From positions 118,611 through 182,610 of the forward strand of contig DXGM01000013.1 of the NCBI GenBank assembly GCA_019113915.1: DNA of 64,000 nucleotides, in the 5' to 3' direction. The translations under genes and the position numbers were made by a program. The notes below the pieces were generated by a model. The model was not told the DNA's origin and did no database searches. It was given only the letters and a program-made list of their open reading frames with translations. Positions 40,301 to 51,332 of this stretch are shown piece by piece. Origin of the DNA: Candidatus Gordonibacter avicola (GTDB lineage: Bacteria > Actinomycetota > Coriobacteriia > Coriobacteriales > Eggerthellaceae). The stretch's first letter is position 1; each line of letters begins with the position of its first letter.

Positions 40301-40421
40301 GTCATCCTGTGCGAGAGAAGCGAGTCGAAGGATCCCGTTTGGTGCCAACGGGGAGACTTACTGCTATCGCCACACGGGATCCTTCGACTCCGCTCACTTC
40401 GTTCGCTTTGCTCAGGATGAC
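40301..40421. repeat. Long inverted repeat element around GGATCC
   Basis: The arm GTCATCCTG...GTCGAAGGATCCCGT (40301-40337) is repeated inverted as ACGGGATCCTTCGAC...CAGGATGAC (40374-40421). The arms are imperfect and about 40 nt long, and fold into one large hairpin. Similar GTCATCCTGAGC-type elements are widespread in bacterial intergenic DNA. A related decayed piece (GGATGGCAAG, AGGATGACAAG) continues to about 40495. Confidence 0.7.
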
Positions 40422-40615
40422 AAGGTTCGGCGGCTTCGCCGCTTCCGCTTAGGATGGCAAGGGGGTTCGCATTCGGCGCTCAGGATGACAAGCTGTTTTT
40501 CGTTCCCCGCCCTTGGTCGTAGGGGTTTCATTGGGTTTTGGGTGGGGGTGGGGGGACTGCTTTATACTTACAGGCTTGGAACAGAGGCACTCGAATCGAG
40601 CAAAGGACTATCGCT

Positions 40616-42624
<2,009 letters not shown>

Positions 42625-42788
42625 GAACGAACTTGTCAGGGGGGTGCTATATTTTTATCCGAGAATGATTCACGGATGATCAACAGATTTTCCCCCTGAC
42701 GTCGTCGTTTTGTGGCACAATAGGAAAGTTCATGAAGCGATGCCGTTAAGCATCGCGCGTCGCAGCGTTTGCAAGGAGAACACGTCTC

Positions 42789-45509
42789 ATGGCACTTGCC
42801 TCGAATTCAAAACCCCGGAAAAAGCCCAGCCGCATCTACGAACGGCGCAACATCTGGCTTCTCATCATTACCACTCTGCTGGTCATCGGCTCCATCTTCA
42901 TGTTTGCCCCGCCGCAGGAGAAAATCAACCAAGGCCTGGACATCCAGGGCGGCCTGTCGGTGGTTCTCACCGCGAAGGGCGAAGGCGGCGCTGCCGTGTC
43001 GGCTGAAGACATGGAGAAAAGCCGCGCCATCATCGAGAGCCGCGTGAACGCGCTCGGTGCGTCGGAGGCTGTGGTGCAGGTGCAGGGCACCGACCAAATT
43101 CTCGTGCAAATTCCGGGCCTCACGGACACCGAGGATGCGCTCAACACCATCGGCAAAACCGGTAAGCTGGAATTCGCGCGTCTCGACTCGTTCACCGACG
43201 AAGACGTGAAAACCAAGATCGAAAACGGCCAGTTCGGCAGCGAGGCCACCATCACCGACGAGCTGGGTAACGCCCTGCCTGCCGGCGAGACGGAACACCT
43301 CAAGGTGGAAGACGGCACGTACACGCCTATTGTGACAGGTGCGAATATTACGAACGTTACCGTCGGCAAGCATAAGGAAACGTCGGCCGACTATGCCGTG
43401 AACGTGCGGCTGGACGGCGAAGGTACCTCGGCATTCGCCGAGGCAACAAAAGAACTTGCTCCCACGAGGGGCAAGATTGTCATCGTTTTGGACAACGAGG
43501 TACAGTCTGCTCCCGGTGTCGATTCTGAAATCCCCAACGGCGACGTGCAGATCACCGGCAACTACACGCTCGAAGACGCCAAGTCTCTCCAAACCGTGCT
43601 CGAAAGCGGCTCCTTGCCCGTGAGTTTCGAATACGCTCAAAGCCAGGTAGTAGGCCCGACGCTTGGTCAAGACGCCCTCAAGTCCGGCGTGATGGTGGCG
43701 CTCATCGGCCTGGCTGTGGTCATGTTCTACCTGCTGTTCTTCTACAAGGGCCTCGGTCTTATTACGGCGGCTGCTATGGCCATCTTCGCGCTGCTCTACT
43801 TGGGCATTTTGGCCACGCTGTCTTCATTCGGCCTGTTCAGCCTGTCTCTTGCGGGCATCGCGGGTATCGTGCTTACCATTGGTATGGCCGCGGACTCCTC
43901 CATTCTTACCATGGAGCGCTTCCGCGAGGAAATACGCATGGGCCGCAGCGTGCGCGCCGCGTCCATTACGGGCGTGAAGCACGCTATTGTGACGTCGGTG
44001 GACGCCGACCTTGTTACGCTGGTGTCCGCGCTGTCGCTGTTCTTCCTGGCCAGTGCTTCGGTCAAGGGCTTCGGCCTCACGCTGGCGCTGGGTATTATCT
44101 GCGACATCGCCATGATGTTGCTGTTCAAGGCACCGCTCATTCGCCTCATCGCTCCGCGCCTCATTGCGAAGCACCCGGGCTTCTGGGGCATCAAGGACAG
44201 CCTGGCTGCCTCCGACGACTTCAAGGCGCTCGCCGCGGCTGAGGGCACCTCCGTTGCCCAGGCCGAAGCGGGTGAGGCCATGAACCTAGCTGAAAGCGAG
44301 CAGGAGGCCGAGCGCACGTCCGGCCAGGCGGGCGAGGCCGCCGCGAAGGCTGCACGCAAGACCCGCGGCCGTTTCATCAAGCGCGACATCAACTTCCTCG
44401 GCTATCGCCGCGTATTCCTCACGGTGGCCGCCATTCTCGTGTGCGCGTCGTTCGCCATCGTGGGTGTGAAGGGCCTGAACTTCGGCATTGAGTTTGTGGG
44501 CGGCACGTCGGTGTCGTTCCATGGCACGGGCGACGTCACCACCGAGCAGATGCGCGAAGCCTTCAACGAGGCGGGCGAACCCGACGCCGTCATCCAAACC
44601 ACGAACGCCGACGGCCAAGAGGGCTTCCTCGTGCGCACCACCACCACGAGTGCCGAAGAGGCCACCGCGCGCGCCAACGACGTGGCGGACAAGCTGGGGC
44701 TGAACACCGAAAGCTTCGAGGTAACCACCATCGGGCCCGACTGGGGCGCGAGCGTCATCCAGTCGTCGCTCATTGCGTTCCTCGTGTCCATTGTGCTTAT
44801 CATCATCTACATTGCCATCCGCTTCGACTATAAGATGGGCATTACCGCCATCGTGGCGCTGCTGCACGACCTTGTGCTGGTCATGGGCATCTACGCGCTG
44901 GTGGGACGCGAGGTGAACCCAAACACCATTGCCGCGCTGCTCACCATCCTGGGCTACTCGCTTTACGACACGGTGGTCGTGTTCCACCGCATCAACGACA
45001 ACATGCAGGATTCCGATATCAAGTGCACCTTCATGACCATGGCGAACCACTCGGTGAACCAGGTGCTCATTCGTACCATCAACACCACGCTGACCTCGCT
45101 CATTCCGGTACTCGCCATGATGCTGTTCGGTGGCGAAACGCTGAAAGACTTCGCGTTCGCCATGGTGATTGGCCTTGTGTGCGGTTCGTACTCGTCCATC
45201 GCTGTGGCCACGCCGCTCTATTCCATGTGGAAGACGCGCGAGCCGCGCTACGCGAAACTGGTGAAGAAATTCGGGCCGGAAGTGGGCCGCTTCGAGTTCG
45301 GTAACCCCAACGCGCTCACGGCCGCCGGCATCAAGAAGGCGAAGGCCGCTGCGGCGGCGGGCACGGCCACGGCCACGGATGTCCCGACCTCCGCAGAAGC
45401 CGCCGCGCCCGATCAGCACGGCTACGAAGCACCGCACGGCGCCGCGGCCTCCAAGTCGGCCGCGAAGCCCCCCAAAGCCAAGCGCAAAAAGCGCCCCGAC
45501 AAGAAGTAA
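42789..45509 (+). CDS. secDF: SecD-SecF fusion, Sec translocase accessory protein
   Basis: SecDF uses the proton gradient to pull proteins out after SecYEG transport. One 906-residue frame contains both halves: the SecD half (first helix about residues 20-40, NQGLDIQGG, large external P1 domain, helix bundle from about 300) and the SecF half from about residue 520 (KRDINFLGYRR, NFGIEFVGGTSVSF, then helices). An Ala/Glu-rich linker joins them and the tail is Lys/Pro-rich. AAGGAG precedes the ATG. It follows tgt as in many genomes, but no yajC lies between them. The stop is followed by a strong hairpin. Confidence 0.96.
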   Translation: MALASNSKPRKKPSRIYERRNIWLLIITTLLVIGSIFMFAPPQEKINQGLDIQGGLSVVLTAKGEGGAAVSAEDMEKSRAIIESRVNALGASEAVVQVQGTDQILVQIPGLTDTEDALNTIGKTGKLEFARLDSFTDEDVKTKIENGQFGSEATITDELGNALPAGETEHLKVEDGTYTPIVTGANITNVTVGKHKETSADYAVNVRLDGEGTSAFAEATKELAPTRGKIVIVLDNEVQSAPGVDSEIPNGDVQITGNYTLEDAKSLQTVLESGSLPVSFEYAQSQVVGPTLGQDALKSGVMVALIGLAVVMFYLLFFYKGLGLITAAAMAIFALLYLGILATLSSFGLFSLSLAGIAGIVLTIGMAADSSILTMERFREEIRMGRSVRAASITGVKHAIVTSVDADLVTLVSALSLFFLASASVKGFGLTLALGIICDIAMMLLFKAPLIRLIAPRLIAKHPGFWGIKDSLAASDDFKALAAAEGTSVAQAEAGEAMNLAESEQEAERTSGQAGEAAAKAARKTRGRFIKRDINFLGYRRVFLTVAAILVCASFAIVGVKGLNFGIEFVGGTSVSFHGTGDVTTEQMREAFNEAGEPDAVIQTTNADGQEGFLVRTTTTSAEEATARANDVADKLGLNTESFEVTTIGPDWGASVIQSSLIAFLVSIVLIIIYIAIRFDYKMGITAIVALLHDLVLVMGIYALVGREVNPNTIAALLTILGYSLYDTVVVFHRINDNMQDSDIKCTFMTMANHSVNQVLIRTINTTLTSLIPVLAMMLFGGETLKDFAFAMVIGLVCGSYSSIAVATPLYSMWKTREPRYAKLVKKFGPEVGRFEFGNPNALTAAGIKKAKAAAAAGTATATDVPTSAEAAAPDQHGYEAPHGAAASKSAAKPPKAKRKKRPDKK

Positions 45510-45531
45510 CCTTTTTTGATACGAGAATGAT

Positions 45532-45558
45532 GAGAGGGCGGCCGATGGCCGCCCTCTC
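45532..45558 (+). terminator. Hairpin after secDF
   Basis: GAGAGGGCGGCC pairs perfectly with GGCCGCCCTCTC over a 3-nt loop. It lies between convergent genes and probably serves both. Confidence 0.7.
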
Positions 45559-45591
45559 GGTGATCTGATAGGTCTTAACCTGGGTTTGCTC

Positions 45592-46488
45592 TTAGCGCTT
45601 GAAGCGCTCCCGGTCGGCCAACTCGGCGTACCAGCGGGCGTAGATGTCGGGGCGGAAGTCCGGGTTCTCTTCAGCCCACTGTTTGGCCAGGAAAGGCTTG
45701 TCCACGTAGGACAAATCGATGGTGCCCAGGTGCAACTCCTGCTCGTCGGAACCAGGCGCACCGCAGGGCCCACCCGCGTAATAGTGCACGGCCGGCACGT
45801 TCTTGCCGGGACCTATCACGCTGCTGCCGCCCACGAAATCGTCAGTGATGGCGCAGCCCGTGCAGTTCGCCGAGGCGATGAACACGTCGTTGTTCGCGGC
45901 CAGATACTCCAGCGAGTCCTTAATGTTGCGCGCGGTCACACCCGTGTTCACGGCGAACGGGTTCGCAATGATGCGACAGCCACTCGCCCGGTAATAGCGC
46001 ATGACCTCGGAGAACACGAACGTGTCGTAGCAGATGCTCACGCCTACCGGCCCCCAGGGTGTGCCGAACATGAACGGTTCGTCACCGCGGCCCGCCCAGG
46101 TGGGCTCATCGGCTGGCAGATGCATCTTACGGTAGCGGCCCAGCACCCCGTCGGGCCCGCAGGCCACAGCGGCGTTGTACACGGTGCCGTCCTCGGAACG
46201 CTCGGCCAGTCCGAATACGGCGTACACACCCAGGCGGTGCGTGGCTTCGGCCACGGCCTCGGTGGACGGTCCGGGGATGGGCTCGGCTAGCCGGTAGTGC
46301 ATGCGCTCGTCGCCCTCGTGTGTAAGGTCGGCATCGTAGCCGGTGAGCGCCGTCTCGGGCAGCACCACGAGGTTTGCCCCGCGCGCCGCTGCGCATTCGA
46401 TGTAGCCGATGATGCGGTTCAGGTTCCGTTCCTTGTCGCCCCAGCGCGGCTCGTACGTGACCACGGCGACGTTCATGATGTCTTTCAT
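45592..46488 (-). CDS. Carbon-nitrogen hydrolase (nitrilase superfamily)
   Basis: The 298-residue enzyme has the Glu-Lys-Cys catalytic triad of the family: E45 in VLPETAL, K121 in YRKMHLP and C153 in VSICYDT. Members hydrolyse amides, nitriles or carbamoyl compounds, and the exact substrate is not predictable here. The ATG at 46488 follows AAAGGAA. The divergent-side neighbour is an MFS permease on the same strand 155 nt upstream, with a LysR regulator facing away. Uptake of an amide-type compound followed by its hydrolysis is a reasonable inference. Confidence 0.92.
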   Translation of the reverse strand: MKDIMNVAVVTYEPRWGDKERNLNRIIGYIECAAARGANLVVLPETALTGYDADLTHEGDERMHYRLAEPIPGPSTEAVAEATHRLGVYAVFGLAERSEDGTVYNAAVACGPDGVLGRYRKMHLPADEPTWAGRGDEPFMFGTPWGPVGVSICYDTFVFSEVMRYYRASGCRIIANPFAVNTGVTARNIKDSLEYLAANNDVFIASANCTGCAITDDFVGGSSVIGPGKNVPAVHYYAGGPCGAPGSDEQELHLGTIDLSYVDKPFLAKQWAEENPDFRPDIYARWYAELADRERFKR

Positions 46489-46643
46489 GAAGAATTCCTT
46501 TCCGGCAAGGCGTCGCGCTTTGCCATCTTCTTTATCAACTTTTCCGATGCATATCTGTCACTCCGGCTGTCATTCCGACCTGCGGCGGGCCGATTGCACG
46601 AAGGGTGAGACTCCCGGCTGTTCTGGTGTGGCATTCGGCTCTA

Positions 46644-47867
46644 CTAGCGCAGCTTCGGCGTGACGAACGTGCACACGGCACCCACCACGGTAAGCGGCAC
46701 CATGAGATAGAACGCCATATCCCAGCCCACTGCCTCGATGAGCAGACCTACCAAGCTGGAGCTCAGGAAGATGCCCACCCACTGGAACGTGTTCAGCAGC
46801 GCCACAGCCATGTCGCCCTGTGCGGATGGCACGAGTTCGGCCACGGCTGAGAAGCACAGGCCCACGATGCCCATAACCGCGATGCCGAACAGCACCACCA
46901 ACACAATGAACACGCCGGTGGGCCAGGTGGGCATGAGTGCGTAGGTCACGGCGCTGGCTAGCATGAGCACACCGAGCGGCTTCTTGCGCGAGCCCATCTT
47001 GTCCGATATCATGCCCACCACGATGCCTACGGGGATGCCCACGAGCGGCGCAATGCTCACAATGGAACTGGCCGTTGCTGCATCCATGCCGCGCACTTCG
47101 GCCAGGTACGTGGGCAAGAACGAGATGACGCCCTGCTCGGCAATCAGATACACCATGAGCGTGATGCCGATGAGCCACATGCCCGGGTTCAGGAACACGT
47201 CCTTTGAGAACAGCTTCGCTGGCGCAGCCGAGGCGCCCTCGGGTGCCTCTGTGACCGGCGCTTCCTTAGCTTGTGCAGCCGCCGTAAGCGACACGTCCAG
47301 ATTGCGCAGGGCTACGATCCATGCCACGAGGAACACGGCAGCGTAGATGGCCGTAAACCACCATACGTTCTCCCACGCGCCGCTCTCGGCAATACGGGGA
47401 GCCAGGTTGAACATGGCTATCTGGCCGAACGCCATAAAGCACATGAGAAGGCCCATGGCGCTGCCGCGGCGTCGGTCGTCGAACGAGCTGGCTACCGCTG
47501 CCGGCCCCAGCGTCATGAGTAGGATGAGCCCCACGCCCTCCACGATGCGGCTGCCCAGCATGACGGCGTACCCTAAGTCGAACGCACCTGTCACCGATCC
47601 GGCCAGGATGGCGGCCAGGGCAATGATGCCCGTCTTGTAGTACCCCAGCTTCGCTATGATGACGCCGCTAGGAATAGCCAGGAAAATTCCCGAGAATACA
47701 AACACCGAGATGAGCAGCCCAGCCTGCCCAGCACCCGCGAGCCCCATGCTCTCCGTGAGCACCGGCACGATGGGTGCCACCTTGTTCAGACACATGGCTC
47801 CCGCCGTCATGGACATAAGCATCATGAACAACACGAGCCCGGGAGAGATCTTCTTGCGATTGGTCAT
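46644..47867 (-). CDS. MFS transporter
   Basis: This 407-residue permease has about 12 membrane helices. The start at 47867 (MTNRKKISPG) is chosen for the AGGGGTG upstream; the frame itself extends further to 47918. A hydrophilic central loop of about 40 residues rich in Ala, Glu and Pro separates the two six-helix halves, and SDKMGSRKKPLG resembles MFS motif A in the second half. It resembles the cyanate/nitrate-nitrite type of MFS in general form only. It precedes the nitrilase gene and is divergent from the LysR gene, which likely controls it. Confidence 0.92.
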   Translation of the reverse strand: MTNRKKISPGLVLFMMLMSMTAGAMCLNKVAPIVPVLTESMGLAGAGQAGLLISVFVFSGIFLAIPSGVIIAKLGYYKTGIIALAAILAGSVTGAFDLGYAVMLGSRIVEGVGLILLMTLGPAAVASSFDDRRRGSAMGLLMCFMAFGQIAMFNLAPRIAESGAWENVWWFTAIYAAVFLVAWIVALRNLDVSLTAAAQAKEAPVTEAPEGASAAPAKLFSKDVFLNPGMWLIGITLMVYLIAEQGVISFLPTYLAEVRGMDAATASSIVSIAPLVGIPVGIVVGMISDKMGSRKKPLGVLMLASAVTYALMPTWPTGVFIVLVVLFGIAVMGIVGLCFSAVAELVPSAQGDMAVALLNTFQWVGIFLSSSLVGLLIEAVGWDMAFYLMVPLTVVGAVCTFVTPKLR

Positions 47868-48002
47868 TGTCTTCACCCCTTTCGCGGCCGTCTGGCCGCA
47901 TCCGTGCGCGCCGTGCACCCGCTGAACCCTGAAACCGCAGGTGAGTGATAGCTGCGCTCATACCTCCCGTACTGCTCCCAGCTTACGCGCAGGGCTTTCT
48001 AT

Positions 48003-48071
48003 AGCGGAACGAACGATATGGAGAGGGGTATCAATAGTCACGTGAGGCCGATTCAAAACATGCGTTCCGCT
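48003..48071. promoter_or_regulatory. Inverted repeat in the MFS-LysR divergent region
   Basis: AGCGGAACG at 48003-48011 is mirrored by CGTTCCGCT at 48063-48071 in the 279-nt region between divergent genes. Two half sites about 60 bp apart could bind a LysR tetramer. This is tentative. Confidence 0.4.
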
Positions 48072-48146
48072 GCGTAGAATGAAGGTGAGGAACCGAAGGT
48101 GGGCCCATCCGGGCCGGTCGCAGACGAAACGGAGAAGGAGGCGGCC

Positions 48147-49061
48147 ATGGACACACGCGATCTCAAGGTGTTCGTGGCCGTCTATGAGACGAAGAGCATC
48201 ACGCGCGCAGCAAAGAATCAGTTCCTAAGCCCCCAGGGGTGCAGCAAAATCATCCAGAAGATAGAAGGCGAACTGAGCACGTCGCTGTTTGCCCGCAACC
48301 ACTTCGGCGTTGCGCCCACGCCGCAGGGCGATGCGCTCTACCGCCGTGCGCAGATGGTTATTCGTCTGCTCGACGGCGTGAAGGACGAGGTGGAGGCCGC
48401 CCGTGCTCTCAAGTACACGCTGAATATCGCCTCGACACAGGGCGTTTCGGAGTACCTCTCGCTCGCATTCGTGCGCGATTTTTCCGAAAGCCATCCGCAT
48501 ATCAGCCCACGCATCATGGAAAGCCCCGACGCTATTGCGAAGCAGCGCACGCTTGACAACGTTGCCGAAGTTGGTGTGCTGGGTGGGCCGGTGGACCTGT
48601 CGGTGTTCCATGCCGTGCCGTTTACGCATCACCGGCCATGCCTGGTCATCAACGAGGCGAACCCATTGGCGCGCAAAGCTGCCATCGACTACGTCGATCT
48701 GGACAACCAGCCACTTGCCATGGTGAGCCGCGAGTTTGCCTCGCACCACCTGGTTGTGAATCGCCTGGCGAATGCTGGTGCGCATGCGGACATCGTGATG
48801 GAGGCCACCGAGCTGGACCTGTGCCACCGTCTGGCCGAGCAGGGGGACGCCATCGCCGTGTCGTTCGACTTCGCTGCCTGGGGTGGAAGACGCTCACATA
48901 CGGTCATCCGTCCCTTCGCCGATCGCACGTTTCTCTGGGAGACGTTCATCGTCCGCAAGGCCGGTGCCAACTTGTCGCCCCAGGCCCAGGAGTTCTGCGA
49001 CTTCGCCCTGTCTTGGGTGGCCGACCATCGTGCCGACCTCTTCCAATGGCCGGGTGCGTGA
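48147..49061 (+). CDS. LysR-family transcriptional regulator
   Basis: The 304-residue protein has the N-terminal winged helix of LysR proteins (DLKVFVAVYETKSITRAAKN, then QGCSKIIQKIEGEL) and a periplasmic-binding-like effector domain from about residue 90. The helix-turn-helix reads QFLSPQGCSK, a slightly unusual form. GGAGAAGGAGG lies before the ATG at 48147. It is divergent from the MFS-nitrilase pair, the standard layout for a LysR activator of that pair. Confidence 0.94.
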   Translation: MDTRDLKVFVAVYETKSITRAAKNQFLSPQGCSKIIQKIEGELSTSLFARNHFGVAPTPQGDALYRRAQMVIRLLDGVKDEVEAARALKYTLNIASTQGVSEYLSLAFVRDFSESHPHISPRIMESPDAIAKQRTLDNVAEVGVLGGPVDLSVFHAVPFTHHRPCLVINEANPLARKAAIDYVDLDNQPLAMVSREFASHHLVVNRLANAGAHADIVMEATELDLCHRLAEQGDAIAVSFDFAAWGGRRSHTVIRPFADRTFLWETFIVRKAGANLSPQAQEFCDFALSWVADHRADLFQWPGA

Positions 49062-49255
49062 GGGCGCATACACTGGCTGGGGTCCTTTTCGGGAACGGGG
49101 TGCTCGGCGTGTCGGCGTTGATCGCAGGTGCACGCCGATCTCGTGAATGGGGAGGTGGTGGGCAGTCCGGTATGGGTGCGGTGTGCTATGCTACGGGGAA
49201 CAAATGAGGCCAAACTGCGCAGGTAGATGAGGCCGCGAGAGGTAAGGAGTTGTGC

Positions 49256-49576
49256 ATGCGCCAAGGTAGCGCGCCGAATTTTTGCCCGCCGGTGGAAGAG
49301 GGCATTGTTGTTGAATTTGAAGACGAGACGGGTGAACACATCGCCCTGGAGTTCTTGGGTATCATCCTGCACGGCGAGCGCCGCTACGGGTTTTTCTTCC
49401 CTGTGTCGGACGATGAGCCGGTGGGCTCGTCGGGTGAACTGGTGCTTCTCGAAGTGACCGAACTTGACGAAGACGAGCAGCCGGTTGCCTTCGAGCTGGT
49501 GGAGGATGAAGGCGTGGCCGCTGAGGTGTACGAGGACTTCAAGCAGGCCACCAAAGACCTCTACGACTTCGCGTAA
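49256..49576 (+). CDS. DUF1292-family small acidic protein
   Basis: The 106-residue protein has the DUF1292 pattern: a short beta-rich domain with strands ending in ALEFLGIILH, YGFFFPV and LVLLEVTE, followed by an acidic helix. Its function is unknown. AAGGAG lies 6 nt before the ATG at 49256; an alternative TTG at 49250 is less likely. It stands alone between the LysR gene and a convergent hairpin. Confidence 0.82.
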   Translation: MRQGSAPNFCPPVEEGIVVEFEDETGEHIALEFLGIILHGERRYGFFFPVSDDEPVGSSGELVLLEVTELDEDEQPVAFELVEDEGVAAEVYEDFKQATKDLYDFA

Positions 49577-49643
49577 CGCGTGACCCATGCGTGTCTCGCG
49601 CGCAACCCGCGCAACGCGCTTCTCTCACCTGCCCGAGAAACAA

Positions 49644-49686
49644 ACGACGGCCGGGTGTACCTTTGCAGGTGACACCCGGCCGTCGT
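49644..49686. terminator. Long perfect hairpin between convergent genes
   Basis: ACGACGGCCGGGTGT at 49644-49658 pairs without mismatch with 49672-49686 (15 bp, 13-nt loop). It separates the DUF1292 gene from the minus-strand small gene and probably works both ways. Confidence 0.75.
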
Positions 49687-49723
49687 ATACGGTCAAAGAG
49701 GGTGCCCACACGGGCAGACTGGT

Positions 49724-49918
49724 CTAGCGGCCGAAGCGATCCCAGCCGCCGTCAGGCTTTACTAACTCAGACTGCGCGATGGCGGCCAAGTACATAATTT
49801 CGTTGCAAATGGAACGCTCTAAAGTGCAAACCTCTTCTTCGGTTTGCGCGGTCGCGAAGATGCGACCGACGGCGGTCTTGATAATATCTATTTGCTGTTC
49901 GTAATCATCATTCCCCAT
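49724..49918 (-). CDS. Small hypothetical protein
   Basis: This 64-residue acidic helical protein begins MGNDDYEQQIDIIK, has two cysteines and ends GGWDRFGR. AGGA lies before its ATG and the preceding 120 nt are distinctly AT-rich, as expected for a promoter region. No family is recognised. It ends just beyond the shared hairpin at 49644-49686. Confidence 0.6.
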   Translation of the reverse strand: MGNDDYEQQIDIIKTAVGRIFATAQTEEEVCTLERSICNEIMYLAAIAQSELVKPDGGWDRFGR

Positions 49919-50096
49919 AATGTGTCCTACGGCGTCATCTATCCTTATATATAATCTAATTACTCATACTAAATGTTATACTACTGTAAACCAACTGCAA
50001 TAAATGCACAGTTTACGACATTTCAGACACGCGGCGGGGGCCTTTTTCGGTTCGCGGTCGATTACATGGAATGCCCACTGTAGCAGGTTTGGACGC

Positions 50097-50510
50097 CTAG
50101 AATGCTAAGGGCTCCCAACTCCCGTCGATGTCACAGATCCACGCCTGGGGTTCGGCAACCGAAAAGAACGTGAGTTCGGGGTCGTTCGGCCCGTCGTGCA
50201 CTTCTCCCAGGGCAGCCATATGCTCGAAGCCCGCGCGGCGCACGTCCGCGTTCGCGCGGTCATCCAGGTCGGCGCGTCCGCGCAGAATGATCCAGCCGCT
50301 GCCCGGTCGCCAGGCGGTTACCTCGAACTTCGGGTTCGCCTGCAACTCGCGGTACACGTCTTTTGTGGTGGCGGTGCAAAACCAGATGCGCCCGTCCTGT
50401 TCGGCGGCGAAGCTGAAGGGGCGCACATGCGGCTGGTCGCCCTCGCACGTGGCCAGATACCACGCCGGTACGCTGGTCAAATATTCAATGATGGTTTCGT
50501 TTGCGGTCAT
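50097..50510 (-). CDS. FMN-binding split-barrel protein (pyridoxamine 5'-phosphate oxidase-like)
   Basis: The 137-residue protein shows the split-barrel pattern of PNPOx-like proteins: VPAWYLATCEGDQPHVRPF, then GRIWFCTATTKDVYREL and a WIILRGRADL strand. These proteins bind FMN (some F420 or heme) and act as flavin reductases, or have unknown roles. AAAGGA lies before its ATG, which follows the ecfT stop by only 15 nt, so it is the last gene of the FMN-riboswitch operon. Co-regulation with riboflavin uptake supports FMN as its cofactor. Confidence 0.88.
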   Translation of the reverse strand: MTANETIIEYLTSVPAWYLATCEGDQPHVRPFSFAAEQDGRIWFCTATTKDVYRELQANPKFEVTAWRPGSGWIILRGRADLDDRANADVRRAGFEHMAALGEVHDGPNDPELTFFSVAEPQAWICDIDGSWEPLAF

Positions 50511-50525
50511 GGGGCATCCTTTCGG

Positions 50526-51332
50526 TTAGTGGGGAAGGAAGTTGGTGAGGACAACAGCCACCAGCATGGACACGAGCACGCCCGTGGCTACCGCGTCGCG
50601 CCGCGTGAGGCGCAGCGGGTGGAGGCGCGTCCGTCCGGACCCTCCGTGGTAGCAGCGGGCGTCCATGGCGCCTGAGAGCGTCTCTGCATGACGAAAGGCG
50701 CTGGTGAACAGCGGCACCATGAGCGAAGTGAGCGAGGACACGCCGCCCTTGAACGGGTTGGCGGTAAACGTGGCACCGCGGCTCATCTGCGCGCGGCGGA
50801 TGGTTTGCAGTTCAAAGGCGAACTGGGGCAGAAAGCGCAGGGCAATACCCATCATCATGCCCAGCTCGTGCGCCGGCACGCCTACGCGGGTGAAGGGGCC
50901 AAGCAGCCGCTCGAACGCTTCGGTGATGTCAAGCGTGGTGGTGGTCAGCGTGAGCAGGCTCATGCCCAAAAGCAGCAGCACCAAGCGACACGCGATGAAC
51001 GCCGCCGACACGAGGCCCCCTTCGCTCACCTGAATAATCCACCAGGAGAACAGCACGGGCCCGTCCTGCACGAAGAATATGTTGAGCAGCGCGGTTATCA
51101 CCACGATAAACGCCAAAGGAGCAATAGATGTAAGCGCCGCGCCCGCCGGGATTTCTGCCAGCATGAAGAACCCCACCACGAACAGGGCGCACACAGCCAG
51201 GCCCCAAAACGTCTGGGCCGCAAACACCACGGCCATGAACGCGAGCGACAACACCAATTTCGCGCGTGGATCCAGGCGGTGAAGCGGGCTTGAGCCGGGC
51301 CAGTAGCGGCCGATGATGGCGGTATCAGGCAT
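50526..51332 (-). CDS. ecfT: ECF transporter transmembrane subunit EcfT
   Basis: EcfT couples the two ATPases to the substrate-binding S component of energy-coupling-factor importers. The 268-residue protein has an N-terminal HRLDPRAKL stretch, five or so membrane helices, and the two cytoplasmic coupling motifs, with Ala-Arg type signatures at RRAQMSRG and GAMDARCY. Its ATG at 51332 overlaps the end of ecfA2 by 8 nt. It belongs to the riboflavin operon. Confidence 0.93.
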   Translation of the reverse strand: MPDTAIIGRYWPGSSPLHRLDPRAKLVLSLAFMAVVFAAQTFWGLAVCALFVVGFFMLAEIPAGAALTSIAPLAFIVVITALLNIFFVQDGPVLFSWWIIQVSEGGLVSAAFIACRLVLLLLGMSLLTLTTTTLDITEAFERLLGPFTRVGVPAHELGMMMGIALRFLPQFAFELQTIRRAQMSRGATFTANPFKGGVSSLTSLMVPLFTSAFRHAETLSGAMDARCYHGGSGRTRLHPLRLTRRDAVATGVLVSMLVAVVLTNFLPH

